Assembly (NCBI GenBank): GCA_963830775.1
Contig: CAWHNT010000047.1
Span: 868,001 to 932,000 of the forward strand
Reading direction: 5' to 3'
Length of the DNA stretch: 64,000 bases
Source: CAWHNT01 sp963830775
GTDB taxonomy: Bacteria; Pseudomonadota; Alphaproteobacteria; Geminicoccales; Geminicoccaceae
The translations under genes and the position numbers were made by a program. Below the pieces are notes generated by a model that saw only the letters and a program-made list of their open reading frames with translations, did no database searches and was not told the origin of the DNA. Positions 50,211 to 59,206 of this stretch are shown here, one piece after another (the first letter of the stretch is position 1; each line of letters starts with the position of its first letter).

Positions 50211-52457
50211 ATGAGTGAAGCGCTCGAGGTCGTGGTCGCCAGGGAGCCGCCGGCCACCAAGCCGGCGGAGGCGGCACCCGCGCGCGAGCCTCGCCGCCGG
50301 GTGATGCGGCAGTACGAGCTGGTCGAGCGGGTCCGGGCCTACGACCCCGACGTCGACGAGGACCTGCTCAACCGGGCCTACGTGTTCGCGATGAAGGCGC
50401 ACGGCGTCCAGCTCCGCGCCTCGGGCGACCCCTATTTCCACCATCCGGTCGAGGTCGCGGGCATCCTCACCGACTACCGGCTCGATTCCGCCTCGATCGC
50501 GACGGCACTCCTGCACGACACGGTCGAGGACACCGGCGCCACCCTCGACGACATCGACCGCCTGTTCGGCCCCACCGTCGGCCGGCTGGTCGACGGGGTA
50601 ACGAAGCTCAACAAGATCGAGCTGCAGTCCGCACAGAGCGCCCAGGCCGAGAACTTCCGGAAGCTCCTGCTCGCGATGTCGGACGACATCCGCGTGCTGC
50701 TGGTGAAGCTCGCCGACCGCCTGCACAACATGCGCACGCTGCGCTTCATCAAGAGCCCGGAGAAGCGCCGGCGGATCGCGGTCGAGACCATGGAGATCTA
50801 TGCCCCGCTGGCGGAGCGGATCGGCATGGAGGGGCTCAAGTCCGAGCTCGAGGACCTCGCCTTCGCCGAGCTCTTCCCCGAGGCACGGGAGAGCGTGCTG
50901 CACCGGCTGCAGCATCTCCGGCAGGACGATGTCGATCTCGTCGAACGGATCTGCGCCGAGGTGCAGCGGGTCCTGAGCGAGGCCGGCATCGCTGCCCAGA
51001 TCATCGGCCGGGAGAAGACGCCCTACTCCATCTGGAGCAAGATGGAGCGCAAGAACATCAGCTTCGAGCAGCTCTCCGACATCATGGCGTTCCGGATCGT
51101 GGTCGATTCGGTGGCCAGCTGCTACGCCGCCCTGGGGGCGATCCACGGCAGCTATCACACCATGCCGGGCCGCTTCAAAGATTACATCAGCACGCCCAAG
51201 AGCAACGGCTACCGCTCGCTCCACACCACCATCCTCGGGCCCGAGAGCCGCAAGATCGAGGTCCAGATCCGCACCGCCGAGATGCACGAGCAGGCCGATC
51301 TCGGCGTGGCCGCGCATTGGGGCTACAAGCAGAACGCCAAGATCACCGAGGGTCGGCGCTATCGCTGGATCCGCGAGCTCCTGGACATCCTGGAGCATGC
51401 CTCGGATCCGGAGGACTTCCTCGAGAACACCAAGCTGGAGATGTTCCAGGACCAGGTGTTCTGCTTCTCGCCCAAAGGCGATCTGATCGCCCTGCCGCGC
51501 GGCGCCACGCCGGTCGACTTCGCCTATGCCGTGCATTCGGAGGTCGGCGACCGCTGCGTCGGCGCCAAGATCGACGGCCGCATGGTCCAGCTGCGTACCC
51601 AGCTGCACAATGGCGACCAGGTCGAGATCATCACCAGCAAGAACTCGACGCCATCGCCCGAGTGGGACCGGTTCGTCGTCACCGGCAAGGCCCGGGCGCG
51701 TATCCGCCGCTTCGCCCGCGCCCAGCAGCGCGACCAGCACCTGGCCCAAGGTCGGGAAGCGCTGCAGCGGGCCGCCCGCAGCGAGCAGCTGACGGTTACC
51801 GAGCGGCTGCTCGAGAAGGCGCTGGACTCGCTGCACCAGCGCTCGGTCGACGACCTCCATGTGGCCGTGGGCGAAGGCACGCTCACCACCCGGGCCGTGC
51901 TGGAGGCCCTTCACCCCGAGCTGAAGAGGCGCGAGCAGCGCGGCGACATCGCTGCGCGGGTCGTGACCCTGCGCCGCCCGTCCACGCAGCCAGCCGCCAC
52001 GGCCGGCAAGGACGCGCCGCTGCACGGCCTGGCACCCGGCATCGCCTATCGCTACGCCGGCTGCTGCCGGCCGGTGCCGGGCGATGCCATCGTGGGCGTG
52101 ATCCGGACCGGGCGCCCGGTGAGCGTGCACCGGGCCGAGTGCGGCGTGCTCACCCGCTCGGGCAATGAGGTCAGCCGGACCATGCCGCTGGCCTGGAACG
52201 AGGAGGGCGCACCCTCCCGCGTCTCCGCCCGCCTCGTGGTCAGCACCCTCAACAAGCCGGGCTCGCTTGGCTCGATCAGCACCGTGGTCGGCAAGCAGGG
52301 CGGCAACATCACCGACGTGCGGATCGGCCGCCGTGCCACCGACATCTACGAGATGCTGCTGGACGTCGAGGTCGAGAGCCTGGACCATCTCCGCCGCGTG
52401 CAGGCGGCGCTGCGCGCCACACCCTGTGTGACCGCGGTCGAGCGCGGCCACGCCTGA
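50211..52457 (+). CDS. spoT: Bifunctional (p)ppGpp synthetase/hydrolase (RelA/SpoT, Rsh)
   Basis: 748-residue stringent-response enzyme from ATG 50211. Domains in order: HD hydrolase (HPVEVAGILTDYRLDS, TALLHDTVEDTGATLDD), with the HD pair kept so hydrolysis is likely active; synthetase (MAFRIVVDSVASCYAALGAI, RFKDYISTPKSNGYRSLHTT, EVQIRTAEMHEQADLG); TGS (VFCFSPKGDLIALPRGATPV); zinc-finger-like helical part; and C-terminal ACT (NKPGSLGSISTVVGKQGGN). It is the sole Rsh visible, as usual in alphaproteobacteria. It follows rpoZ and precedes pyrE by 4 bp. Confidence 0.96.
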   Translation: MSEALEVVVAREPPATKPAEAAPAREPRRRVMRQYELVERVRAYDPDVDEDLLNRAYVFAMKAHGVQLRASGDPYFHHPVEVAGILTDYRLDSASIATALLHDTVEDTGATLDDIDRLFGPTVGRLVDGVTKLNKIELQSAQSAQAENFRKLLLAMSDDIRVLLVKLADRLHNMRTLRFIKSPEKRRRIAVETMEIYAPLAERIGMEGLKSELEDLAFAELFPEARESVLHRLQHLRQDDVDLVERICAEVQRVLSEAGIAAQIIGREKTPYSIWSKMERKNISFEQLSDIMAFRIVVDSVASCYAALGAIHGSYHTMPGRFKDYISTPKSNGYRSLHTTILGPESRKIEVQIRTAEMHEQADLGVAAHWGYKQNAKITEGRRYRWIRELLDILEHASDPEDFLENTKLEMFQDQVFCFSPKGDLIALPRGATPVDFAYAVHSEVGDRCVGAKIDGRMVQLRTQLHNGDQVEIITSKNSTPSPEWDRFVVTGKARARIRRFARAQQRDQHLAQGREALQRAARSEQLTVTERLLEKALDSLHQRSVDDLHVAVGEGTLTTRAVLEALHPELKRREQRGDIAARVVTLRRPSTQPAATAGKDAPLHGLAPGIAYRYAGCCRPVPGDAIVGVIRTGRPVSVHRAECGVLTRSGNEVSRTMPLAWNEEGAPSRVSARLVVSTLNKPGSLGSISTVVGKQGGNITDVRIGRRATDIYEMLLDVEVESLDHLRRVQAALRATPCVTAVERGHA

Positions 52458-52461
52458 GGCC

Positions 52462-53049
52462 ATGACCATGCTCCCCGACAACGAGATCCTGGCCGAGTTC
52501 CGCGCCGCCGGCGCCCTCCTTGAAGGCCACTTCATCCTGACCTCGGGCCTGCGCTCGCCCTTCTACCTGCAATGCGCCCGCGTCCTCATGGACCCGGCCC
52601 GCGCCGCCCGCCTCGTGGCACAGCTCGTTCCACTCCTGCCGGAGGAGGTCGACCTCGTCGTCTCGCCGGCGCTCGGCGGCATCGTCTTCGGCTACGAGGT
52701 CGGCCGCCAGCTCGGCCGTCCCGCGATCTTCACCGAGCGCGTCGACGGCCGCTTCACGCTGCGCCGCGGCTTCACGATTGAGCCGGGTCAAAGGATCCTG
52801 GTCGCGGAAGATGTGGTCACCACCGGCCTCTCCACCCGCGAGTGCATCGCCTGCTGCGAGGCCGAGGGCGGAAAGGTGGTGGCCGCCTGCTCCCTCATCG
52901 ACCGCAGCGGCGGCAAGGCCGAGGTCGGAGTGCCGCTCGTGGCGCTGACCACGCTCGAGGTACCGACCTACCCGGCCGACGCGCTCCCGCCCGAGCTCGC
53001 GGCCATCCCGGCCGTGAAGCCCGGCTCGCGCGGTCAGGCGACACGATAG
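52462..53049 (+). CDS. pyrE: Orotate phosphoribosyltransferase
   Basis: 195-residue pyrimidine-synthesis enzyme that joins orotate and PRPP to give OMP. Motifs: ALLEGHFILTSGLRSPFYLQ, VVSPALGGIVFGYEVGRQLG, FTERVDGRFTLRRGFTI and the PRPP-binding ILVAEDVVTTGLSTRECI. It starts 4 bp after spoT (ATG 52462 or ATG 52468). The spoT-pyrE pairing is common in alphaproteobacteria. Confidence 0.94.
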   Translation: MTMLPDNEILAEFRAAGALLEGHFILTSGLRSPFYLQCARVLMDPARAARLVAQLVPLLPEEVDLVVSPALGGIVFGYEVGRQLGRPAIFTERVDGRFTLRRGFTIEPGQRILVAEDVVTTGLSTRECIACCEAEGGKVVAACSLIDRSGGKAEVGVPLVALTTLEVPTYPADALPPELAAIPAVKPGSRGQATR

Positions 53050-53068
53050 GGCCGCCGGGACAGGTGGG

Positions 53069-54003
53069 ATGCAGGCCGAAGCACTCCTGAGCGATATGGC
53101 CTTCGAGCGGAAGATCGCCGAGCAGAAGGTCAGGGGTCGCGAGGAGACCATCAACGAGCATCTGGTGAAGCTGCTGGCCTTCGACGCCGACGAGGATCTG
53201 CGCGCCTCCTGGAAGAAGGAGCTTGCACGCAAGCACCAACATCTCCACTTCGCGGCTATGCCTTCATCGACAGGGCACTATATCTGCCCAAGGCCTGGAC
53301 CGACGATCCGGCCCGCCTGGCCGCCGCCCATGTCCCGCCCGGGACCGCCTTCGCGACCAAGCCCCGCCTTGCTGCGCTGATCGAGCGGGCGATGCGGCCG
53401 GGTGCCGTTCGCTCGGCGGCCTCCTGGCCGCCGCTCCTTGCGGAGACGGTAGTCCGCCTCTGGCGGACGAGGGGTGGCGGCAGACAGCGTCTACGGTGTG
53501 GGCGGGATAGAGACCGCGCTGCGGCAGGCCGGCAAGGGCTACGTGCTGGGCGTCAACGGCTCTCACCTCTTCAACGCCTGGGGCGACAAGCCGCCGGTCA
53601 CCGGCACGGCGGAAGAGATCGCGCAGGCACTGCCTGCACGGCCTGGGCGCGGCTTTCGGCCGGCGAGGGGACCAAAGGTCCGCGGCTCCACGACTGGGCC
53701 TATCTCGAGCTGGCCGACCTCGAGGCCGCGGAGTACGACGATGGTCTTCCTGGCGGCACTTCGGCTCAAGCCGGGCAGGCGCCCGCTCCCGCGGCGCGAC
53801 TGGTACGCCTGGCTGTACGCCGACCCCTTCGAGGGCAATGAAGAAGGTTATGCGCGAGCGCTGATCGGCCTCCATGCGGACGAGTACCCGCGCAACTCCC
53901 GCTCCCCGCCGACATCGCCGCGGCGATTGACGGGTTTCACACCGCGCTGGCCCAGCGCCTGGCGGCAGGCGATCCGGGGCTGGACCTGATCGAGCGGCTG
54001 TAG
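53069..54003 (+). pseudogene. Degenerate gene of unknown family, split by an IS701-like remnant
   Basis: The first ~57 codons from ATG 53069 read MQAEALLSDMAFERKIAEQK and VRGREETINEHLVKLLAFDA, a charged helical start I do not recognise. The sequence then turns into transposase-like DNA (about 53251-53752). After it comes RDWYAWLYADPFEGNEEGYA followed, one frame over, by LPLPADIAAAIDGFHTALAQ, ending IERL at 54001-54003. The two flanks may be halves of one disrupted host gene or unrelated fragments. Confidence 0.45.
53251..53752 (+). mobile_element. IS701-family transposase remnant
   Basis: Fragments in more than one frame resemble the DDE transposase of IS701-like elements: RGYAFIDRALYLPKAWTDDP, AAADSVYGVGG-type catalytic Asp region at about 53474 (VYGVGGIETALRQAGKGYVL), and AWARLSAGEGTKGPRLHDWA followed by YLELADLEAAEYDDG. 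The start and end of a complete element and its inverted repeats are not visible, so this is an old internal fragment. Frame changes near 53395-53470 and 53640. Confidence 0.65.
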
Positions 54004-54073
54004 GCCAGGCTGTTGACCTCCCACCTCCCCGGGACACATCCGGGCATGGGGGTGCCTTGGGAGGAGTGGCGGC

Positions 54074-54955
54074 ATGGCCAAGGAGATCTTCTGCGCGTTC
54101 GGGGTCGACGTCGACGCCGTAGCAGGGTGGCTCGGCTCGTATGGCGGCGAGGACAGCCCGTGCGACATCAGCCGCGGCATGTTCGGGGGCGAGGTCGGCT
54201 CGATGCGGCTGCTCAAGCTCTTCGAGCGCTGGGGGATCAAGACCACCTGGTTCGTGCCCGGGCACTCGATCGAGACCTTTCCGGCGCAGATGAAGGCCGT
54301 GGCCGATGCGGGCCATGAGATCGGGATGCATGGCTACAGCCATGAGAACCCGGTCGCCATGACGCCCGAGCAGGAAGAGGCGATCTTCGACAAGTGCATC
54401 GAGGTGATCGAGGCCTGCAGCGGGAAGAGGCCGCGCGGCTACGTTGCCCCGTGGTGGGAGTTCGGGTCCAAGACCAACGAGCTGCTGCTGAAGAAGGGCA
54501 TCAAGTACGACCACTCGCTGATGCACGACGACTTCACGCCCTACTATGTGCGGGTCGGCGACAGCTGGACCAAGATCGACTACAGCCAGCACCCTTCGAC
54601 CTGGATGAAGCCGCTCCAGCGCGGGACCGAGACCGGCCTGATCGAGATCCCGGCTTCCTGGTATCTGGACGACCTGCCGCCGATGATGTTCATCAAGGCC
54701 GCCCCCAACAGCCACGGCTTCGTCAGTCCCCGCCATCTGGAGGAGCTCTGGCGCGACCAGTTCGACTGGGTCTATCGGGAGATGGACTACGCGGTGTTCA
54801 CGCTCACCATCCACCCGGACGTCTCGGGCAAGCCGCAGGTGCTCTTGATGCTGGAGCGCCTCTTCGAGCATATCAGCAGCCATGCCGGCGTGCGCTGGTG
54901 CACGTTCGAGGACATTGCCGACGACTTCGCCAGGCGCCGGCCGCGGCCCGCCTAG
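54074..54955 (+). CDS. Polysaccharide deacetylase-family protein
   Basis: 293-residue NodB-fold protein from ATG 54074 (GGAGG upstream). The metal-site Asp pair is in AFGVDVDAVAGW, and HxxxH-like residues lie in AGHEIGMHGYSHENPVAMTP. The conserved GYVAPWWEFGSKT (RxPxx-type motif 3) and FTLTIHPDVSGKPQ complete the barrel. No signal peptide, so it is probably cytoplasmic. Relatives include cyclic-imide hydrolase and PuuE-type allantoinases as well as true carbohydrate deacetylases; the cytoplasmic form favours an amidohydrolase-like role. Followed 12 bp later by a CxxC protein and a CobW GTPase. Confidence 0.85.
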   Translation: MAKEIFCAFGVDVDAVAGWLGSYGGEDSPCDISRGMFGGEVGSMRLLKLFERWGIKTTWFVPGHSIETFPAQMKAVADAGHEIGMHGYSHENPVAMTPEQEEAIFDKCIEVIEACSGKRPRGYVAPWWEFGSKTNELLLKKGIKYDHSLMHDDFTPYYVRVGDSWTKIDYSQHPSTWMKPLQRGTETGLIEIPASWYLDDLPPMMFIKAAPNSHGFVSPRHLEELWRDQFDWVYREMDYAVFTLTIHPDVSGKPQVLLMLERLFEHISSHAGVRWCTFEDIADDFARRRPRPA

Positions 54956-54967
54956 GCAGCGCCCGCC

Positions 54968-55267
54968 ATGTGCAGCCTCTGCGGCAACATGGGCGTGGGC
55001 CGCGACTGGGCCGACGAGGGCAGTGCTACGGGCGGCACCCCGGCGCGCGAGCGGCAGCATCGGGTGACGCTCGCCAACCGGGTGCTCGAGGCGGCGGGCC
55101 TGAGCCTGCGGCCCTGGGGCGGGCGCTATGTGCTCGCCAGCCGCACCGGCCGCAGCGATCTGGTCGACAACCTGTCGGCCTTGTGGCCCGCGGCTGACCG
55201 GCTGGGCACGGGGCAGCTCGATCCGCTCGATGAGCGCCTGCTGGATCGGCTCGAGGCGGGGGCGTGA
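54968..55267 (+). CDS. Small CxxC protein upstream of CobW-like GTPase, function unknown
   Basis: 99-residue protein starting MCSLCGNMGVGRDWADEG, with a CxxC at residues 2-5 that could bind metal. The rest is helical and Arg/Leu-rich (HRVTLANRVLEAAGLSLRPW, VLASRTGRSDLVDNLSALWP). The stop overlaps the start of the CobW-type GTPase (4 bp), so the two are translated together; a metal-handling role as substrate or partner of the GTPase is inference. I do not recognise a named family. Confidence 0.6.
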   Translation: MCSLCGNMGVGRDWADEGSATGGTPARERQHRVTLANRVLEAAGLSLRPWGGRYVLASRTGRSDLVDNLSALWPAADRLGTGQLDPLDERLLDRLEAGA

Positions 55268-56260
55268 TCGAGCCGGCGGGAGCACGGCTGCCGCTCGGCG
55301 TGATCACGGGCTTTCTGGGCAGCGGCAAGACCACGCTGCTCAACCGCCTGCTGCACGACCCGCGGCTCGCCGACAGCGCCGTGCTGGTCAACGAGCTGGG
55401 CGAGATCGGCCTCGACCACTGGCTGATCGAGCCCATCGATGCCGAGACGGTGCTGCTTCCCTCGGGCTGCGTCTGCTGCACCGTCCGCGCCGAGCTGCGC
55501 GACGCGCTGATCGAGCTCTGGACCAAGCGAGCCCAAGGGCTGCTGCCACCCTTCCGCCGCGTGATCCTGGAGACCACCGGCCTCGCCGATCCCGCACCGA
55601 TCGCGCAGACGCTCGCCGCCGACCCCCGCCTGAGACACCACTTCAGCCTCGGGACCATCGTCACGGTGGTCGATGCACTGACCGGCCCGGCTACGCTCCT
55701 GGAGCATGACGAGGCCGTGCATCAGGTGGCAGCGGCCGACCTGCTCGCGATCAGCAAGCTTGACCTTGCCGCACCCGAAGTGGCCGAGGCGCTCGAGGGC
55801 CAGCTCGCGGCGATCAACCCTGCGGCAGAGGTGACGGCACTCTCGCCGGATGGCCCCGTGACTGCCGTGAGCAATGCTCTGCTGGCAGCGACGCTCCCGC
55901 ACGCTGCGCACACCCGCTCCACCGTGCACCACGACCATCTCGCCCACGGTCGCGTGGGAGCCGTTTGCCTGACGACCGATGAGCCGCTGGACTGGGCCGC
56001 CTTCGCGGTGTGGTTCACGCTCCTGCTGCACCGGCACGGGCGGAACGTGCTGCGCAGCAAGGGCATCCTGAACCTGCGTGGGCGTGACGACACCGGTCGT
56101 GGTCCACGGCGTGCAGCACGTGGTGCACCGCCCCTACCACCTCGCGAGCTGGCCCGAAGGCCGGCCGCTGACCCGGCTGGTGCTGATCGGCAAGGATTTG
56201 CCGAGTGCGCAGCTTCGACGGTCTTTCGAGGCCTTTGTGCGCCCGGGGCAGACGCTCTAG
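55264..56260 (+). pseudogene. CobW/COG0523-family metal-trafficking GTPase with one frameshift near the C-terminus
   Basis: The G domain is complete: Walker A GFLGSGKTTLLNRLL, the metal-binding CxCC motif in SGCVCCTVRAELRDAL, ETTGLADPAPIAQTL, VVDAL, and ISKLDL (G4). The C-terminal CobW domain (VWFTLLLHRHGRNVLRSKGI) loses frame near 56085: LNLRGRDDTGRG in the first frame against GVTTPVVVHGVQHVVHRPYH in the next, ending GQTL at 56260. One base differs. COG0523 proteins insert zinc, cobalt or other metals into client enzymes. As read, the first frame would run on into the antitoxin region as a fusion without meaning. Confidence 0.85.
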
Positions 56261-56703
56261 CCGTCCGAGACGCTCGGCTGGTAGTCCCAGGGGTTGAGCA
56301 CAGGCACCGCCAGCGGAACGAAGTGACGGACGTTCCGGGTCGCGACGGTCAGGGCGTGCAGACTGGCTGTGGCGGCGATCTGGGCATCCACGAACGACGG
56401 GCTGTTTCCGCTGGCTCGGGCGGAAGCCATCAGATCGCCCATCAGTTTGGCGGCGTCCACGTCGAAGGCGAGGATCCGGCCCGCGTACTGACTTGCGACA
56501 ATGCCTTGGAGCCAAACATCCAGTTCATTGTGCCGCCGGCCATGCGGGACTGCCCGGGCACCGACAAAAAGTTCGCCGACAGTGACGGCACTGATGAATA
56601 TTGCCTGGAGCGGCACCGATTCCAGCCAGGCGATCACGCTTGAAGAAGGCGCCCGGCGGTTGGTCTCGGACACGACGTTGGTGTCGAGCAGGAAGCGCTT
56701 CAC
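56257..56703 (-). CDS. fitB: FitB/VapC-type PIN-domain toxin
   Basis: 148-residue PIN-domain RNase toxin starting MKRFLLDTNVVSETNRRAPS. Acidic catalytic residues are in LLDTNVVSE, VTVGELFVGA and SFVDAQIAATAS, with the FitB-like ending ATRNVRHFVPLAVPVLNPW. Its start overlaps the antitoxin stop by 4 bp. It is convergent with and overlaps the very end of the CobW-like gene by 4 bp. Intact. Confidence 0.9.
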   Translation of the reverse strand: MKRFLLDTNVVSETNRRAPSSSVIAWLESVPLQAIFISAVTVGELFVGARAVPHGRRHNELDVWLQGIVASQYAGRILAFDVDAAKLMGDLMASARASGNSPSFVDAQIAATASLHALTVATRNVRHFVPLAVPVLNPWDYQPSVSDG

Positions 56704-56951
56704 TCTGGAAGCTTGATGGGCTCGTAAGGCTCTCTCCCGGCGTTATTGATTGCCTCCACCTCTTCATCGGTCAGGAAGGGACCCTCACCCCGCAGGTCCC
56801 GGAACAGGTCCCATCCGGTTCTGTGTGGCCGGAGCGCTTCCTCCAGGATCAACCGATGCTCCGCCTCGGCCGAGCGACCGGCGACCCTTGCCCGCTCTTT
56901 CAGGCGCTGGGCGAGGCTGTCATCCACCTTCCGCACGACCAATGTCGCCAT
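56700..56951 (-). CDS. fitA: FitA-type ribbon-helix-helix antitoxin
   Basis: 83-residue antitoxin. The N-terminus MATLVVRKVDDSLAQRLKER then ARVAGRSAEAEHRLILEEAL is a ribbon-helix-helix DNA-binding domain of the FitA type; the C-terminus (TDEEVEAINNAGREPYEPIK) would bind the toxin. Repeated GCTAGCA motifs just upstream are candidate operators. Confidence 0.9.
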   Translation of the reverse strand: MATLVVRKVDDSLAQRLKERARVAGRSAEAEHRLILEEALRPHRTGWDLFRDLRGEGPFLTDEEVEAINNAGREPYEPIKLPE

Positions 56952-56979
56952 GGTCGATCTCCACCGCTGTTCTGGCTGA

Positions 56980-56997
56980 TGCTAGCAGCCGCTAGCA
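56980..56997. promoter_or_regulatory. Two GCTAGCA repeats upstream of fitAB (candidate operator)
   Basis: GCTAGCA occurs at 56981-56987 and 56991-56997; GCTAGC is self-complementary, and with the preceding T the first copy forms the 8-bp palindrome TGCTAGCA. They lie ~30-45 bp upstream of the minus-strand fitA start, where FitAB-type complexes bind to repress their own operon. Confidence 0.4.
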
Positions 56998-57015
56998 GTG
57001 CCTGCAACTCGACGC

Positions 57016-58179
57016 TCAGAACTCGAGCGCCAGGGCCATGACGGCGAACCAGCCATTGTCGTCGTCCGCGTTGGCGGGCTCGCCTTCGACGTCGTTGTCG
57101 AAGTAGGCCACATCGCCTTGCAGGATCAGGCCCGGTGCGATGCCGTAGTCGGCGGACACGACCAGCGTATAGGGCTCGTCCACCTCGCTGTCGTTCAGCG
57201 AAAGGTCGTCCGAGCTGATGATCTGGCCGTAGTTGAGCGAGACGTTGAAGCCGCCGACACCCTCGTCGTCGCCGCCGAAGCCGGCGCCGATCCCAAGCGT
57301 GACGGCATCGACCTCGAGCGAGCCCACCTCTTCGGTCAGATAGGAGCCGCCCACGCTGACGCCGAAGGCCTCGACCACCGCTCCGGCCTGGGCCGCCCAA
57401 TAGTCATCGCCGCCTGCCGCATCCTCGTCCTTGATGTCGCCGTAAAGGCCGGAGAGCGAGCCCAGCAGCCGCACCTCGCCGAACTCGCCGACATAGTGAG
57501 CGATGCCCTCGACGATGTCGCCCGCCGCCACGTCCTTGCTGGCAAGCGAGTCGCCATTGCCAGCACCATCGAAGATCTCGGCCAGGTTGGGCGTGTAGCT
57601 CACGCCGAAGTTCAGGCCGCCGAACTTGGGGGTGGCGTAGCTGATCTTGGTCGCGTCATCCGTACCGAGGGGCTCGTAGGTCGAGGCGCCGAACAGGTCG
57701 CTGACGATGTCGCCGTCGAGGCCGCCGGTGCCGGCAGCGACGCTGGCGGCGCTGAGCGCGGCACCGTCCTCGCCCCCGACGATGCCGGCGCTGATGCTCG
57801 ACACCCCGTCATCGTCGCCGAGATGGGCTTCGCCCCAGCCGCCGCGCAGATAGATCCACGTCTCGTCGGTGTTCTCCTCGACGTTGGTGTCGGCCTGGAA
57901 CTCGATGTAGCCGCCATACTCGATGCCCGTGGCGTCGTGCCTGCCGTCGAGCCGGACGTCGACCGAGGTGTCGTTGAAGAAGTCGAGCCCGCTCGTCACG
58001 GTGTCATCGAGCAGCGCATCGTCGGTGTTGCCGTAGCTGGTGATGAACCGCGCCTCGCCGGAGAGCTTGATGTCCAGCGCACCGCCCGCCTGCACCTCGG
58101 CCGCACCCGCCGGCTCGAGCCACAAGGCGAATCCGGCCAGAGCCGTCGTTCCGAGCAAGAGGCGTCGCACTGTCGACAT
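57016..58179 (-). CDS. Outer-membrane porin
   Basis: 387-residue precursor with a signal peptide (MSTVRRLLLGTTALAGFALW, cleavage after AGA before AEVQAGG) and a C-terminal Phe, both typical of outer-membrane beta-barrels. Strand-like segments alternate with acidic, Gly/Asp-rich loops, including GIEYGGYIEFQADTNVEENT, TWIYLRGGWGEAHLGDDDGV and KISYATPKFGGLNFGVSYTP. The pattern is that of general-diffusion porins (Porin_4-like) of alphaproteobacteria. The gene is monocistronic, with a 147-bp gap upstream for its promoter. Confidence 0.9.
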   Translation of the reverse strand: MSTVRRLLLGTTALAGFALWLEPAGAAEVQAGGALDIKLSGEARFITSYGNTDDALLDDTVTSGLDFFNDTSVDVRLDGRHDATGIEYGGYIEFQADTNVEENTDETWIYLRGGWGEAHLGDDDGVSSISAGIVGGEDGAALSAASVAAGTGGLDGDIVSDLFGASTYEPLGTDDATKISYATPKFGGLNFGVSYTPNLAEIFDGAGNGDSLASKDVAAGDIVEGIAHYVGEFGEVRLLGSLSGLYGDIKDEDAAGGDDYWAAQAGAVVEAFGVSVGGSYLTEEVGSLEVDAVTLGIGAGFGGDDEGVGGFNVSLNYGQIISSDDLSLNDSEVDEPYTLVVSADYGIAPGLILQGDVAYFDNDVEGEPANADDDNGWFAVMALALEF

Positions 58180-58326
58180 CAGCCAGTTCCCTCCCAGGGC
58201 GCGGCGCCGAACCTAGGGGCGGGAGCGGCAGCCAACAACCGGGACGGGAAGCAGTCAGCTGGCAGGTGCAGTCAGGTTGCGCGCCTGCAACAAACTGGAA
58301 GCTGTCGAGACTGTCCCCCCTCGCGT

Positions 58327-59181
58327 TCACCGCAGGCCATAGGTCGAGATCGCCGTGTCGCGCCAGAAGGCACGCTTCTCGTCCTCGCTCGCAGCGGCCG
58401 TGATCTCGTCGAGGATGGCCACCCAGTCCGGGTAGGCGTGCGACAGCTCGGAGACGGTCCAGTCGCTGCCATACATGCAGCGGTCGAAGCCGAAGCACTC
58501 CAGCACGTGCTCGACGTAAGGGCGGACCTCTTCCTTCTTCCAATGCTGGTGGTCCGCTTCCGTGATCACGCCCGAGACCTTCACCACGACGTTGGGCAGG
58601 CGGCTCAGCTCCCGGATCTGGCTCTTCCAGGGCTCCGTCAGACCGTGCCTGATCCCGGGCTTGCCGATATGGTCGAGGACGAACTGCACGTCGGGGCAGC
58701 GGCGGGCGAGCTCGAGGCCGAAGACCAGCGCCCAGTGCTTGACGCAGATGTCGAAGGTGAGCCCGTATCTGGGCAGCAGCTTCACTGCCTCGATGAAGGC
58801 CGGCTCCAGGCAGAAGCCCGGGTCCATCTCGATCTCGATCAGGCGCCTGATCCCGCAGGTGATCGGGAACCTCTTCAGCTTCTCGAGATCGGCCTCGACG
58901 GCAGGACCTTTCTCGAGCGGCGCGTGCGCCACCATGCCGACGAGCCTCGGGTCCTCGTCGGCCAGCGCCTGGACCCAGGCGGCTTCCTCCAGATGCAGCC
59001 CCGGATCGACCCAGACCTCGGCGAAGACGACCTTGTCGATCTCGACCTCGCCGCGGCAGCGGTCGAGGTCGGAGAGGTCGTAGCGGCGGTTGATCCTGGG
59101 CGCCCGCTTCAGCCAGCCGTAGCCGAGGTGGGCGGGGTCGTAGAGGTGGACATGGCTGTCCACGATCGGGAACGACGGCAT
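58327..59181 (-). CDS. Amidohydrolase-2 family lactonase (L-rhamnono/L-fuconolactonase-like)
   Basis: 284-residue TIM-barrel hydrolase starting MPSFPIVDSHVHLYDPAHLG, with the metal-site HxH. Later motifs are GMVAHAPLEKG, FDICVKHWALVFGLELARRC, QFVLDHIGKPGI and MYGSDWTVSE (Asp ligand). The family includes lactonases of the non-phosphorylating L-fucose and L-rhamnose pathways and 2-pyrone-4,6-dicarboxylate hydrolases. Adjacency to an SDR and a sugar ABC importer favours a sugar lactonase. Confidence 0.85.
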   Translation of the reverse strand: MPSFPIVDSHVHLYDPAHLGYGWLKRAPRINRRYDLSDLDRCRGEVEIDKVVFAEVWVDPGLHLEEAAWVQALADEDPRLVGMVAHAPLEKGPAVEADLEKLKRFPITCGIRRLIEIEMDPGFCLEPAFIEAVKLLPRYGLTFDICVKHWALVFGLELARRCPDVQFVLDHIGKPGIRHGLTEPWKSQIRELSRLPNVVVKVSGVITEADHQHWKKEEVRPYVEHVLECFGFDRCMYGSDWTVSELSHAYPDWVAILDEITAAASEDEKRAFWRDTAISTYGLR

Positions 59182-59206
59182 CCTTTGCCTCCCTTGCCGG
59201 CGGGCG

